NCBI GenBank assembly: GCA_947496705.1
Contig: CANMDW010000023.1
Span: 1 to 64,000, forward strand
DNA length: 64,000 nucleotides
Direction: 5' to 3'
From: an uncultured Aquimarina sp.
GTDB lineage: Bacteria > Bacteroidota > Bacteroidia > Flavobacteriales > Flavobacteriaceae
The notes beneath the pieces were generated by a model that was not told the DNA's origin, did not search any database, and worked only from the letters and a program-made list of their open reading frames with translations. Made by a program: the position numbers and the translations under genes. This document shows positions 26,504 to 35,320 of the stretch, one piece after another. Every line of letters starts with the position of its first letter. Positions within the stretch are counted from its first letter, which is position 1.

Positions 26504-27235
26504 TTATTGATCTCTCTGGATAATATATATTGTAGGCCTTTTGTGAAGATCTACTTCTTCTTTTTGCCATTCTTCTACCGTTTTGGCTGCAATGAATTCT
26601 GTAGTTAACGTGATATCGGTAGCAATACATAAACGTGTGCTGGCATGCAATATAGATTTCAGGTCAGCAAACATTTTATCATTTCTATACGGAGTCTCAA
26701 TAAAGACCTGAGCCTGATTTTTTTCCAAAGAAGTTTTTTCTAGTAGTTTGATGGTTGATTTTCGCTCATTTTTATCTATAGGAAGGTAGCCGTTGAATGT
26801 AAAGTTCTGGCCATTCATGCCACTACTCATCATAGCTAATAATATAGATGAAGGCCCCACAAGAGGAGTGACCTGTATTCCTTTTTCATGCGCTATTCGC
26901 ACAACTTCGGCACCTGGATCTGCAATACCGGGACATCCTGCGTCAGATAACAGTCCAATAGACTCGCCGTTAAGGCAAGGGGTTAAATAACCCGGAATTT
27001 CTGAAACATCGGTATATTTATTTACTGTGTTTATTACCAGAGCACGCTGAGATTTACTTGGGCTTACCTTTTTTATAAATCTTCGTGCAGGTTTTTCGTT
27101 TTCTACTATATAATGATTTACCTGCTCTAATACCTTTTTAATAGATATTGGAAGTACCTCTAATGGCACATCATCTCCCAATCGCGTTGGGATTAAGTAT
27201 AATTTTCCTTTGGGATCTAGGGGTTTAAAATCCAT
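26504..27235 (-). CDS. SAM-dependent tetrapyrrole-methylase-fold methyltransferase (RsmI-like)
   Basis: A 243-aa member of the TP_methylase fold: LYLIPTRLGDD at the N-terminus, GLLSDAGCPGIADPGAEVV (~93-111) and PLVGPSSILLAMMSSG, the signature region shared with RsmI, the 16S rRNA C1402 2'-O-methyltransferase. It is shorter than E. coli RsmI (286 aa) and lacks its C-terminal extension, so the exact substrate is uncertain. Ends 5 bp from the convergent lysozyme-like gene. Confidence 0.85.
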   Translation of the reverse strand: MDFKPLDPKGKLYLIPTRLGDDVPLEVLPISIKKVLEQVNHYIVENEKPARRFIKKVSPSKSQRALVINTVNKYTDVSEIPGYLTPCLNGESIGLLSDAGCPGIADPGAEVVRIAHEKGIQVTPLVGPSSILLAMMSSGMNGQNFTFNGYLPIDKNERKSTIKLLEKTSLEKNQAQVFIETPYRNDKMFADLKSILHASTRLCIATDITLTTEFIAAKTVEEWQKEEVDLHKRPTIYIIQRDQ

Positions 27236-27392
27236 TGATTATCTTATAACGGGTTTTTTGGTTAAGATCTCTTTGGTTGTTACTATTAATTTTAAAATGT
27301 ATAATTCTTTAGATAAAGAATAACTCTTTTGATCAGAATTAAGTATATCAATTTATAAAATTCTAAATATACAAAACTTTGTTTTTAAAAAG

Positions 27393-27857
27393 TTAATGGA
27401 TCTTCTCAAGCTTCAAAACGATTTGGTAACATGCTTCATCAAGCATCTGAAATACATCTTCAAAACCTTGTTCGCCGCCATAATACGGATCCGGAACATC
27501 TAGATTGCTATTGGGATGAAGTTCTTCAAGAATAAGCTTTACCTTGTTTGCATGGGTTTCATTATCAGTAAGTTTAACGATGTTTTGATAATTAGAATTA
27601 TCCATCGCATAGATATAATCATAGGTTTTGAAATCATTTATGCTAAACTGCGCAGCTCTTTGATCTGTGATATCAATATTATATTTTCTGCCAATATCTA
27701 TAGAGCGCTTATCGGGTTTGCTTCCTATATGGTAGCTGCTGGTGCCACAAGACTCAACGATATATTTATTAGAATCGAGTTTGGATTTTAGAATACCTTC
27801 TGCCAATGGAGACCTGCAGATATTACCGAGGCATACCATTAATATTTTGATCTTCAT
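27393..27857 (-). CDS. Low-molecular-weight protein-tyrosine phosphatase
   Basis: A 154-aa LMW-PTP. The P-loop CLGNICRS (Cys9, Arg15) and the general-acid loop DVPDPYYGG near 120-128 are intact. It could dephosphorylate tyrosine or arginine residues in proteins. It follows dnaA by 13 bp on the same strand, a common flavobacterial arrangement, so it is probably co-transcribed with dnaA. Confidence 0.93.
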   Translation of the reverse strand: MKIKILMVCLGNICRSPLAEGILKSKLDSNKYIVESCGTSSYHIGSKPDKRSIDIGRKYNIDITDQRAAQFSINDFKTYDYIYAMDNSNYQNIVKLTDNETHANKVKLILEELHPNSNLDVPDPYYGGEQGFEDVFQMLDEACYQIVLKLEKIH

Positions 27858-27870
27858 TTCAAATAAATTA

Positions 27871-29298
27871 CTATAAGGTAAGTTTCTTTCCTAGATCTTC
27901 TACGTATTTTCTGAATTGCTTATCTGTAGAAGATAAGTTGTCTACAGTTTTACAGGCATGAAGAACAGTTGCATGATCTCTTTTTCCTATCTGAGTACCA
28001 ATACTTGCAAGCGATGCCTTGGTTAGTTTTTTTGCAAAGAACATAGCCAATTGACGAGCCTGAACGATATGGCGTTTCCGGGTCTTGGATTGAAGTGTTT
28101 CAACATCCATCTGAAAATAATCACTTACTACTTTCTGGATATAGTCTATAGAAACCTCACGCTTTGTATTTTTTACATAATTATCTACAATTGCCTTGGC
28201 TAGATCAATAGTGATATCTTTTTTATTAAAAGAAGAGTGTGCAATTAAAGAAATAATGGCACCTTCCAGCTCACGGATATTTGTTTTAATGTTATTTGCA
28301 AGAAATTCAACTATTTCCTCGGGCATTTCTACCCCATCCCGGTATAGTTTATTTTTAATAATAGAAATTCTTGTCTCAAAATCCGGTTGGTGTAACTCTG
28401 CAGATAACCCCCATTTAAAGCGGGAAAGTAATCGTTGTTCTATATCCTGCATATCTACAGGTGCTTTATCACTGGTTAAGATAACTTGTTTTCCGTTTTG
28501 ATGTAAATGGTTAAATATATGGAAGAAGACATCCTGTGTCCCGGCCTTGCCAGACAACAACTGTATATCATCAACGATGAGTACGTCTATAATCTGGTAA
28601 AAGTGAATAAAATCATTTCTATTATTCTTTTTTACAGATTCTATGTACTGCTGCGTAAATTTCTCTGCAGAAATGTACAGTACTGTCTTTTCTGGATAAT
28701 TATCTTTTATGTTTACACCAATTGCATGTGCCAGGTGTGTTTTTCCTAAACCTACACCGCCAAAAATCAATAATGGGTTAAAGGATGTTCCTCCTGGCTT
28801 GTTGGCTACGGCCATGCCGGCAGAGCGGGCTAATCTGTTAGAATCACCTTCCAGGAAATTTTCAAAATTATAACTTGGGTTTAGTTGAGATTCTATTTTT
28901 ACATTCCGTATTCCGGGAATAACAAATGGATTTTTAAGCTCTGGATTTTTGCTTTTAATAGGTACATCAACTTCCTGAGAATTAACAGGAGTACGATTAG
29001 AACTTGGTATTTTTTCAGTAAATGGCTTTTTATTACCATAGGTGTTTTCCATTTTAATCACATACACCAACTTTGCACTTTCTCCCAACTCACGGGTTAG
29101 TGATACCTTAAGCAAGTTGACATAATGTTCTTCAAGCCACTCATAAAAAAATTTGCTGGGAACCTGAATACTTAATGCGCTATCTGTAAGTTTTACAGCT
29201 TTAATTGGTTCAAACCAAGTTTTAAAAGCTTGTGGCGTAATGTTGTCTTCTATAAAAGAAAGGCAATTATCCCAAACTGATTGCGCATTTACATTCAT
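27871..29298 (-). CDS. dnaA: Chromosomal replication initiator protein DnaA
   Basis: AAA+ initiator that melts oriC. In order: N-terminal DnaB-interaction domain (~1-80), linker, AAA+ domain with Walker A GGVGLGKTH (~180-188) and Walker B VLIVDDIQ, and C-terminal DnaA-box binding domain with GKRDHATVLHACKTV. Length 475 aa, normal. I saw no cluster of DnaA boxes (TTATCCACA) next to the gene, so the origin is probably elsewhere. Followed by the LMW phosphatase. Confidence 0.97.
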   Translation of the reverse strand: MNVNAQSVWDNCLSFIEDNITPQAFKTWFEPIKAVKLTDSALSIQVPSKFFYEWLEEHYVNLLKVSLTRELGESAKLVYVIKMENTYGNKKPFTEKIPSSNRTPVNSQEVDVPIKSKNPELKNPFVIPGIRNVKIESQLNPSYNFENFLEGDSNRLARSAGMAVANKPGGTSFNPLLIFGGVGLGKTHLAHAIGVNIKDNYPEKTVLYISAEKFTQQYIESVKKNNRNDFIHFYQIIDVLIVDDIQLLSGKAGTQDVFFHIFNHLHQNGKQVILTSDKAPVDMQDIEQRLLSRFKWGLSAELHQPDFETRISIIKNKLYRDGVEMPEEIVEFLANNIKTNIRELEGAIISLIAHSSFNKKDITIDLAKAIVDNYVKNTKREVSIDYIQKVVSDYFQMDVETLQSKTRKRHIVQARQLAMFFAKKLTKASLASIGTQIGKRDHATVLHACKTVDNLSSTDKQFRKYVEDLGKKLTL

Positions 29299-29440
29299 TC
29301 TTGTGGTTAGATTTACTATTTTTCTATTTTGGTTCTTACAAAGAAATTGTTGAAAAACTCCTTACTGTTTTCGTGTGACAAATATGTGAACAAAAAATGT
29401 AAAAAAAAAACTATTTAGGGGTTGAATATTAATTATTTTT

Positions 29441-29468
29441 TTTGCATAATTTAATAGTACTACTTTTA
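29441..29468 (+). promoter_or_regulatory. Possible promoter of the thioesterase gene
   Basis: TTTG (29441-29444), 16-bp spacer, TACTTTTA (29461-29468; 7 of 8 of TAnnTTTG), 29 bp before the start. The spacer is shorter than usual. Confidence 0.4.
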
Positions 29469-29497
29469 GCAATTTCATCATTCTTTTAATTAAAACT

Positions 29498-29902
29498 ATG
29501 CCAATCACTTCAAAAACTTCCTTAAAGGTGCGATATTCAGAAACGGATCAAATGGGTGTTGTACACCATGGAAACTACGCACAGTATCTGGAACTGGCTC
29601 GAATCGACTGGTTATCCCGATTAGGAATCTCGTATAAATCAATGGAAGAAAACGGCATTATACTTCCTGTATTCACATTAGACCTTAAATTTAAGAAATC
29701 TGCATTCTTTGACGATGAATTGACTGTTAAAACTTCATTGAGGAAAATTCCTACAGTAAGAATAATTTTTGATTATGAGATTTTTAATGAAAATCAAGAA
29801 TTATTAACTATAGCGTCTACAACCCTAGTGTTTGTTGATAACAAGACGAAAAAACCGATTTCGTGCCCTTCTTATTTATTAAAAAAAATAGAAAACTATT
29901 AA
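29498..29902 (+). CDS. Acyl-CoA thioesterase, 4HBT hot-dog family (YbgC-like)
   Basis: A 134-aa hot-dog protein with YSETDQMGVVHHGNYAQYLELARIDWL, the YbgC/4-hydroxybenzoyl-CoA thioesterase signature with the catalytic Asp of ETDQMG followed by HHGNY. It hydrolyses acyl-CoAs; specificity unknown. Transcribed alone, divergent from dnaA and overlapping the convergent yigZ by 4 bp. Confidence 0.88.
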   Translation: MPITSKTSLKVRYSETDQMGVVHHGNYAQYLELARIDWLSRLGISYKSMEENGIILPVFTLDLKFKKSAFFDDELTVKTSLRKIPTVRIIFDYEIFNENQELLTIASTTLVFVDNKTKKPISCPSYLLKKIENY

Positions 29903-30513
29903 TTTTCTAATCTTTTAATTTTTATTTCATACAACGGGGAAAAAACTTCTTTTATTTTATGAACCATCGTTTTTCTCACCAAAATATAAATTTTACAATT
30001 CAATTCAAGCTCCTGTTTGGTAATAGTTAAATTGTTTTCCTTGATAATACGCATCACTTTGTTCATGTCTTTATATTCGAAAGTAATCTCAAAGTTGATA
30101 TTGATTGTTTTTTCAACTATTTCTGAAGACGATAATGCTAATTGGGCAGTCGTTTTATATGCGTTGATTAATCCCCCAACTCCCAATTTTACTCCTCCAA
30201 AATACCGAACCACAACAACTAATATGTTGGTGAGTTCAAATGATTGTATTTGGCCATAAATAGGTTGCCCGGCAGAGTTAGAAGGTTCACCGTCATCATT
30301 AATTCGATATCTTATGTGTTCTGTGCCTAGCTGCCAGGCATAGCACCAATGTCGTGCAGCATGATGCTGCTTTTTTAAATCTTCAATAATTTGCTTGACT
30401 TCATCTTCTGACGAAATCGGGAATGCATATCCGAAAAATTTACTGTTTCGATCTTTGAACAGCACTTGTTCTGCTGCAGTATCAATAGTTTTATATGTGT
30501 CTTTTATATCCAA
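29899..30513 (-). CDS. yigZ: YigZ/IMPACT family protein
   Basis: A 204-aa UPF0029 protein. The N-terminal IMPACT domain has INDDGEPSNSAGQPIYGQI and VVVVRYFGGVKLGVGGL; a smaller C-terminal domain follows. Role poorly known (possible nucleic-acid or ribosome binding). Its start codon lies 13 bp from the edge of foldback element copy 2 (30527), so that element now forms its upstream region; transcription may come through it from the EamA operon or from a promoter inside the element. Confidence 0.9.
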   Translation of the reverse strand: MDIKDTYKTIDTAAEQVLFKDRNSKFFGYAFPISSEDEVKQIIEDLKKQHHAARHWCYAWQLGTEHIRYRINDDGEPSNSAGQPIYGQIQSFELTNILVVVVRYFGGVKLGVGGLINAYKTTAQLALSSSEIVEKTININFEITFEYKDMNKVMRIIKENNLTITKQELELNCKIYILVRKTMVHKIKEVFSPLYEIKIKRLEN

Positions 30514-30526
30514 ATACTTTATTATG

Positions 30527-30690
30527 TAGTGTATGGTCGGAAATATACTACTATTAAATTTGTTTCTTTTTGCACTATTTTTATTTGTTTTTTATCGCCT
30601 GATGCTAAGCATCTGTATCAAAAAAGAAAATTAAAATCCCATCAAAAATAATTCAAATTATAAAAACCGTCTATTTCCGATCAGACACTA
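30527..30690. repeat. Foldback MITE-like element, copy 2
   Basis: A 164-bp second copy of the element at 3756-3920, same orientation. Left end TAGTGTATGGTCGGAAATA differs by one base from copy 1; right end reads TATTTCCGATCAGACACTA. The central hairpin GATGC/GCATC (30601-30613) is kept although the loop lost one base, leaving it symmetric. It lies between the EamA gene and yigZ (both minus) and its last three bases provide the EamA stop codon. No exact target-site duplication is evident (TATG against TATA). Confidence 0.85.
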
Positions 30691-31557
30691 TATAGAAAAT
30701 GCAACCAAAATAATACTGATTATTGCCAAAACAATACCTATCCAGTTTTTTAGAATCAATCGTTCTTTGAAGAAAAGGATACCTGCAAAGGTTGAAACCA
30801 ATAGTATTGCTACATTATTAATAGTAAATACCGTAGAGCTATCCATGCTTTCATAACGCAGTGCTTTTATCAAAAAGTAAATCGAAAAGTAATTGGGCAC
30901 TCCAAGCCCTATTCCTGCAATAATATTTTTAAAAGAGATTTTGAGCGTTCCGGTTATTGCCTTGTATACTATTGTCAAAACCCCTACGATAGCAGCAAAT
31001 CCAAAAATAGTTGCCGAAAAAACTGGAACATCATTCTTGCCTACATAATGAGTTTCTAAAAACTTGATACTGGTATCAATAATTCCGCTCCCGATAAAAA
31101 CCAACAATGGAAAAATTAAATTTCCCCGTTTTATAGAAATGCCTTCTGCAGTTTTCATCGAAGTCATATAAACAGCAATAAAAGCAATGATAATACCGAT
31201 TATTTTTATAATACCTGTACTTTCCTTGTACATTACAATTCCGAATACCACAGGAATTGCTATACTCATCTTGGTAGCAACGGCAGCTACCGACAAGCCA
31301 TTTCTTTGTGTGGTAATGGCCATGAGATTGAATATAGTTATGAAAATCACCCCCAGTATCATGGTTCCGTAAAACCACCCTTGTTTTGATATGTAAACTA
31401 TATCAATTGGTTCAGAATATGCAATAATTCCTGAAATTGAAGCTACTATATAATTAACGATAATGGCTTGTAATGTATCTATGTTATACTTTGAAAATAG
31501 TTTGAAGATGATAAAGATCAAACTAGAAGCTAAAACACTGAGAATTAAATAGATCAA
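30688..31557 (-). CDS. EamA-family (DMT) transporter
   Basis: A 289-aa inner-membrane protein with ten hydrophobic segments and two EamA repeats, as in drug/metabolite exporters; substrate unknown. Start is TTG at 31557 in a TTGA overlap with the HAD gene's stop. The stop codon TAG is made by the outer end of foldback element copy 2, so the original C-terminus was probably slightly different. Third gene of the ribD-HAD-EamA unit. Confidence 0.88.
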   Translation of the reverse strand: MIYLILSVLASSLIFIIFKLFSKYNIDTLQAIIVNYIVASISGIIAYSEPIDIVYISKQGWFYGTMILGVIFITIFNLMAITTQRNGLSVAAVATKMSIAIPVVFGIVMYKESTGIIKIIGIIIAFIAVYMTSMKTAEGISIKRGNLIFPLLVFIGSGIIDTSIKFLETHYVGKNDVPVFSATIFGFAAIVGVLTIVYKAITGTLKISFKNIIAGIGLGVPNYFSIYFLIKALRYESMDSSTVFTINNVAILLVSTFAGILFFKERLILKNWIGIVLAIISIILVAFSI

Positions 31558-32162
31558 AATAAATGAGGTTTTAAGGTAAATACATTGATAATATCTTCGG
31601 TTTTGGGGTTGTTATTCCAAATATGAATTCCTAATCTGGCAGCGGCATCAGTATTTTCTTTGGTGTCATCGACAAAAAAAGTCTCGTAAGCTTGTATTTG
31701 GTGTTCTTTCAGAACAAATTCAAAAATATTGGTATCGGGTTTTCTTAGATGGATTTCATGCGAAAGATAAAAAGCATCAAAACAGGATTTAAACATTTCA
31801 TAGAATGTGATATGCTTTTTAATCCAGTCAATATGTAATTCGTTGGTGTTGCTAAGCAAGATTAATTTATAATTTTGAGAAGCGGCCAAATTTTGTATAA
31901 AGTCAAGGCGATACTCTGGAAAATCAAGCAACATCGCATTCCAGGCATCAATAAGTTGATCTTTTGACGCTTTTGGAAGCAGTTTTTGATAGCTTTCTAT
32001 AAATTCTGGTGTAGTGATCCTTCCGATTTCATATAAATTGTTTACTTCCTGCATTTCCGAAATACCTTCAATATCACCTAGTTTAGAAAATTCTCGTATT
32101 GGAGCAGGTTTGTCTAAATTGATAAAGACATCGCCAAAATCAAAAATTATCGTTTTAATCAT
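31554..32162 (-). CDS. HAD-superfamily hydrolase (YihX-like phosphatase)
   Basis: A 202-aa HAD subfamily IA protein: motif I IFDFGDVFINLD (the first Asp is the nucleophile), motif II LLSNTNELH, motif III/IV with KPD and FFVDDTKEN. In other bacteria such enzymes dephosphorylate sugar or nucleotide phosphates. It overlaps ribD by 8 bp; a role as the missing phosphatase of riboflavin synthesis is possible but only inferred from position. Confidence 0.87.
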   Translation of the reverse strand: MIKTIIFDFGDVFINLDKPAPIREFSKLGDIEGISEMQEVNNLYEIGRITTPEFIESYQKLLPKASKDQLIDAWNAMLLDFPEYRLDFIQNLAASQNYKLILLSNTNELHIDWIKKHITFYEMFKSCFDAFYLSHEIHLRKPDTNIFEFVLKEHQIQAYETFFVDDTKENTDAAARLGIHIWNNNPKTEDIINVFTLKPHLF

Positions 32163-33204
32163 TTTGATAAATCCTTAGAGTGTCGTTCATAATTTTTTCT
32201 TCAGAAACTAAATTACCATTCATTCTAGGAGCTTTTATTCCCGTTTCAAAAGTAGTGTTTCCTTCAAAAACCCGGGCTTCATCCCAAAGATCTTCATTAA
32301 GAAATGATTGGATGGTAAAAGAACCTCCTTCTATAATCACTGATTGAATTTGATGTTTATAAAGAATACTGCATATGGCTTCTATCATAGTTTTTTCATT
32401 ATCAATAACTTCATAAATAAGAGTGTCGCTACTTTCTTTTTTAAATTTTTCTGTGGTAATTAGTATGGTTTTTACAGTTTTATCCAATACGGCAGAATCC
32501 TCAGGAATTTTGCCTGACCTGTCAATTACAATTCTTATTGGATGCAGACCATACCAATCTCTAACTGTTAACCTGGGGTTGTCTTTTATGATCGTTTGAT
32601 TGCCTACCAGGATCGCTTGTTCTTCTGCGCGCCATTTGTGTGCCAATTGTCGGGAGTGGGTATTTGTGATCCAGACGGGAGCTCTAGCTCTTTTGGCAGA
32701 AGAGTCGGGAGCTATATACCCATCCTGGGTTTCAGCCCATTTCAGAATAATATAAGGTCGTTTTTTATTATGAAAAGTGAAAAATCGTTTATTGAGTTTC
32801 AGACATTCTTCTTCCAAAATACCAACAATAACATCACAACCGGCGTTCATCAGTTTTTGAATTCCGGCTCCCGATACTTTGGTAAAAGTATCTATCGTAC
32901 CAATCACTACTTTTTTAATGCCTTTTTCAATGATAAGGTCACTGCAGGGAGGTGTTTTGCCATGATGACTGCAAGGTTCCAGACTCACATAGATTGTTGC
33001 ATCCTTTAGAAGAGAAACATCTTTTACAGATTCAATAGCATGTACTTCGGCATGAGGTTGTCCTGCTCTATAATGCCATCCTTCACCAATAACCTGGTCA
33101 TTATGTACGATCACGCTTCCTACCAAAGGATTTGGGTATGTGGTTCCCAAACCATTTTTGGCCAGTTGGATACATCTTTTTATATATTTCTCGTGTGTAG
33201 TCAC
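32155..33204 (-). CDS. ribD: Bifunctional riboflavin deaminase/reductase RibD
   Basis: Deaminates then reduces the pyrimidine intermediate of riboflavin synthesis. N-terminal cytidine-deaminase-like domain with HAEVHAI and EPCSHHGKTPPC zinc-binding motifs (~52-95), C-terminal RibD_C reductase domain (~155-345). I chose GTG 33204 (VTTHEKYIKRCIQLA) as start because the family begins there and the earlier start at 33252 would place the N-terminus in a palindromic repeat (33237-33270). First gene of an operon with HAD and EamA. Confidence 0.93.
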   Translation of the reverse strand: MTTHEKYIKRCIQLAKNGLGTTYPNPLVGSVIVHNDQVIGEGWHYRAGQPHAEVHAIESVKDVSLLKDATIYVSLEPCSHHGKTPPCSDLIIEKGIKKVVIGTIDTFTKVSGAGIQKLMNAGCDVIVGILEEECLKLNKRFFTFHNKKRPYIILKWAETQDGYIAPDSSAKRARAPVWITNTHSRQLAHKWRAEEQAILVGNQTIIKDNPRLTVRDWYGLHPIRIVIDRSGKIPEDSAVLDKTVKTILITTEKFKKESSDTLIYEVIDNEKTMIEAICSILYKHQIQSVIIEGGSFTIQSFLNEDLWDEARVFEGNTTFETGIKAPRMNGNLVSEEKIMNDTLRIYQND

Positions 33205-33236
33205 TTTATCGATGTCTAAAATAGTTCTTTTTTGTT

Positions 33237-33270
33237 GGAGGTCAGAGGTCAACTTCCGACTTCTGTCTCC
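33237..33270. repeat. Palindromic repeat between the LEA-like lipoprotein gene and ribD
   Basis: Imperfect inverted repeat: GGAGGTCAGAGGTC (33237-33250) pairs with GACTTCTGTCTCC (33258-33270). Purine-rich AGGTCAGAAGTC-type intergenic repeats are common in Bacteroidota. Confidence 0.55.
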
Positions 33271-33276
33271 CGTGAT

Positions 33277-33738
33277 TTATCTTACACGTATCTTTTGTTG
33301 TTTATCAATCGTATATGGATATGAGAAACTTCCTAAATGATATCGAATAATGCCTTTAAATTGTATTTCGAGAGAATCTGTTTGAACTACTTTTAGAATA
33401 CCACTTAGTAAGTTATCCTTGTTTTCTTTGTGAATTTTAGAAAGAGAAAAAATGCCTTCGAGCGGAATCGCAAACTCACTTTCGGGCGGCACATCAAACT
33501 CCTGTGCACCAATGGTCGCTACATCTATCTTATCAACAAAAATATGCATATCTTCTATCGAGAGTTTTCCTTTTAGGTGGTTTGGGTTGTTAAAAATTAC
33601 ATTTGCATTGAGTGTTATATTGCGCAAACTTACTTTTTTAACCTCAATAGTATCAACGTATTTAAATGTTGGTTTTTTAGAAAAAGAACACCCCGTTATA
33701 AGTATAAATATTGTTGATAATAATAGAAACTTCCTCAT
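33277..33738 (-). CDS. LEA type 2 (WHy domain) lipoprotein
   Basis: A 153-aa lipoprotein: lipobox ITGC (Cys17), then a beta-sandwich typical of LEA14/WHy proteins, with LRNITLNANVIFNNPNHLKGKLSIEDMHI. Function unknown; such domains occur in stress-related proteins. It ends 73 bp before the ribD start on the same strand. Confidence 0.8.
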   Translation of the reverse strand: MRKFLLLSTIFILITGCSFSKKPTFKYVDTIEVKKVSLRNITLNANVIFNNPNHLKGKLSIEDMHIFVDKIDVATIGAQEFDVPPESEFAIPLEGIFSLSKIHKENKDNLLSGILKVVQTDSLEIQFKGIIRYHLGSFSYPYTIDKQQKIRVR

Positions 33739-33864
33739 TGATTTCTGCTTAGATTTAACGTATATTTCAACTATTCTTTAAAAACTAATTTTTTGTTTAA
33801 GGATGATCAGGATTGTGTTCTTATCGCAACCTTATTATCGACAAAAGTAGTGTTAAATATCATA

Positions 33865-34350
33865 ATGAGTATAGTAAAAATTCGCAAGATAACATCTGAA
33901 GATAATAAAACCCTGGGGCAACTTATAAGGGATGTTTTGGTCGAAATGGGTGTTCCTAAAATCGGTACAGCATACGAAGATAAAGCCCTGGATATGATGT
34001 ATGAAACATATGATCAACCGAGAAGGTCATATTATGTAGCTGAAGAAGATGGAAAAATTATCGGAGGTGCTGGTATTGCTCCTTTAGAAAAAGAAGCCCG
34101 GGAAATTTGTGAGCTGCAGAAGATGTATTTCTTACCAGAGGCAAGAGGTAAAGGGATTGGATCTAAAATGATCTATACCTGCCTGGGTTTTGCAAAAGAA
34201 CAAGGTTTTACGAGGTGCTATTTAGAAACGATGCCTTATATGGAATCTGCCCGAAAACTATACCAAAAGCTCGGTTTTGAAGATCTCGATGGCCCTATGG
34301 GAAATACAGGACATTATAGTTGTCAGGCATGGATGATCAAAGATTTGTGA
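33865..34350 (+). CDS. GNAT-family N-acetyltransferase
   Basis: A 161-aa acetyltransferase from ATG 33865 (MSIVKIRKITSED): conserved LQKMYFLPEARGKGIGSKMI acetyl-CoA loop (~86-105) and ESARKLYQKLGF. Substrate unknown. The open frame extends 24 codons upstream without a plausible start. Followed by a degenerate 21-bp tandem repeat and then prmC. Confidence 0.87.
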   Translation: MSIVKIRKITSEDNKTLGQLIRDVLVEMGVPKIGTAYEDKALDMMYETYDQPRRSYYVAEEDGKIIGGAGIAPLEKEAREICELQKMYFLPEARGKGIGSKMIYTCLGFAKEQGFTRCYLETMPYMESARKLYQKLGFEDLDGPMGNTGHYSCQAWMIKDL

Positions 34351-34357
34351 TGACAAA

Positions 34358-34420
34358 GCACAGCACTCCGAAGGTTTTGCATGGCACTTCGATGTGTTTG
34401 CACAACACTTCGAGGTTGTT
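34358..34420. repeat. Degenerate 21-bp tandem repeat, three units
   Basis: Three head-to-tail units of 21 bp (34358-34378, 34379-34399, 34400-34420), each beginning GCA and sharing the core CACTTCGA or a close variant. It sits in the 106-bp gap between the acetyltransferase and prmC. Confidence 0.7.
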
Positions 34421-34456
34421 TTTTGAGGTATGTAATAGTATTGTTTTAGTTTTTTG

Positions 34457-35308
34457 ATGGATATAAAAACCCTTAGAACGAGTTTTGTGCATTCTTTATC
34501 AGAGATTTATGATCAGGAAGAGGTGTTGTCTTTTTTTTATATGCTTTCTGAAAAGATTCTGGGGTTACAACGAGTTCATGTTGCTGTACATTTGGATAGA
34601 ATTCTTTCGAATGATGAGATTGTCAGTTTTGATACTGCTACAAAAAGATTAGAAAACCAGGAACCTATTCAATATATACTTGGAAAAACCGAATTCTACG
34701 GATTGCCTTTTTTGGTAAATCAGCATGTGTTGATCCCGAGGCCGGAAACCGAAGAATTGGTAGATTGGATCGTAAAAGATCAGATAAATAAAAAAGATCC
34801 TTTGAAGATATTGGATATCGGTACTGGTAGTGGGTGTATCGCAGTTTCTTTGGCCAAAAATTTACCAGAAGCCGAGGTTTATGCTATAGATATTTCAGGA
34901 AAAGCAATTGAAGTAGCAAAAGAAAATGCAGAAAAGAACGGGGTTGCTATAGTGTTTATGCAGCTGGATATATTAATCGCAAATAAATTACCCCAAAAAT
35001 TTGACATTATCGTTTCCAATCCGCCTTATGTGCGTGCGTCAGAAAAACAGGAAATGAAGCCCAATGTGCTTGATAATGAACCTTTGTTGGCTTTATTTGT
35101 TTCAGATAATGATCCTTTGGTTTTTTATGAGAAGATTACAGAGCTTGCTATAAAATGCCTAAAACCTTCAGGAGCTTTGTATTATGAGATAAATCAGTAT
35201 CTGGGTTCAGAAACTAAGCATATGATTAAAGCCCAGGGTTTTGAATCGGTTGTAGTGCGTAAAGATATATATAATAATGAACGGATGATAAAGGCCCGTT
35301 TAAACTAA
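34457..35308 (+). CDS. prmC: Peptide chain release factor N5-glutamine methyltransferase
   Basis: Methylates the Gln of the GGQ motif in release factors 1 and 2. N-terminal helical domain, then Rossmann methyltransferase with ILDIGTGSGCIAVSLA and the diagnostic NPPY in IVSNPPYVRASE. 283 aa from ATG 34457 (one codon after a TTG that also opens the frame). Followed 12 bp later by the LOG-family gene. Confidence 0.95.
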   Translation: MDIKTLRTSFVHSLSEIYDQEEVLSFFYMLSEKILGLQRVHVAVHLDRILSNDEIVSFDTATKRLENQEPIQYILGKTEFYGLPFLVNQHVLIPRPETEELVDWIVKDQINKKDPLKILDIGTGSGCIAVSLAKNLPEAEVYAIDISGKAIEVAKENAEKNGVAIVFMQLDILIANKLPQKFDIIVSNPPYVRASEKQEMKPNVLDNEPLLALFVSDNDPLVFYEKITELAIKCLKPSGALYYEINQYLGSETKHMIKAQGFESVVVRKDIYNNERMIKARLN

Positions 35309-35320
35309 AAACATGTAGAT

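Noticed and set aside
29299..29497. oriC next to dnaA
   Set aside because: No cluster of DnaA boxes (TTATCCACA or close) in this 199-bp region; it holds a promoter-like element for the thioesterase gene only.
31076..31378. A 100-codon minus-strand frame inside the EamA gene
   Set aside because: It is in another frame of a clear ten-TM transporter and has a Cys/Tyr/His-rich composition typical of shadow frames.
33205..33252. N-terminal extension of RibD to an upstream start
   Set aside because: The extra residues fall in an intergenic palindrome and do not match the family; GTG 33204 fits better.
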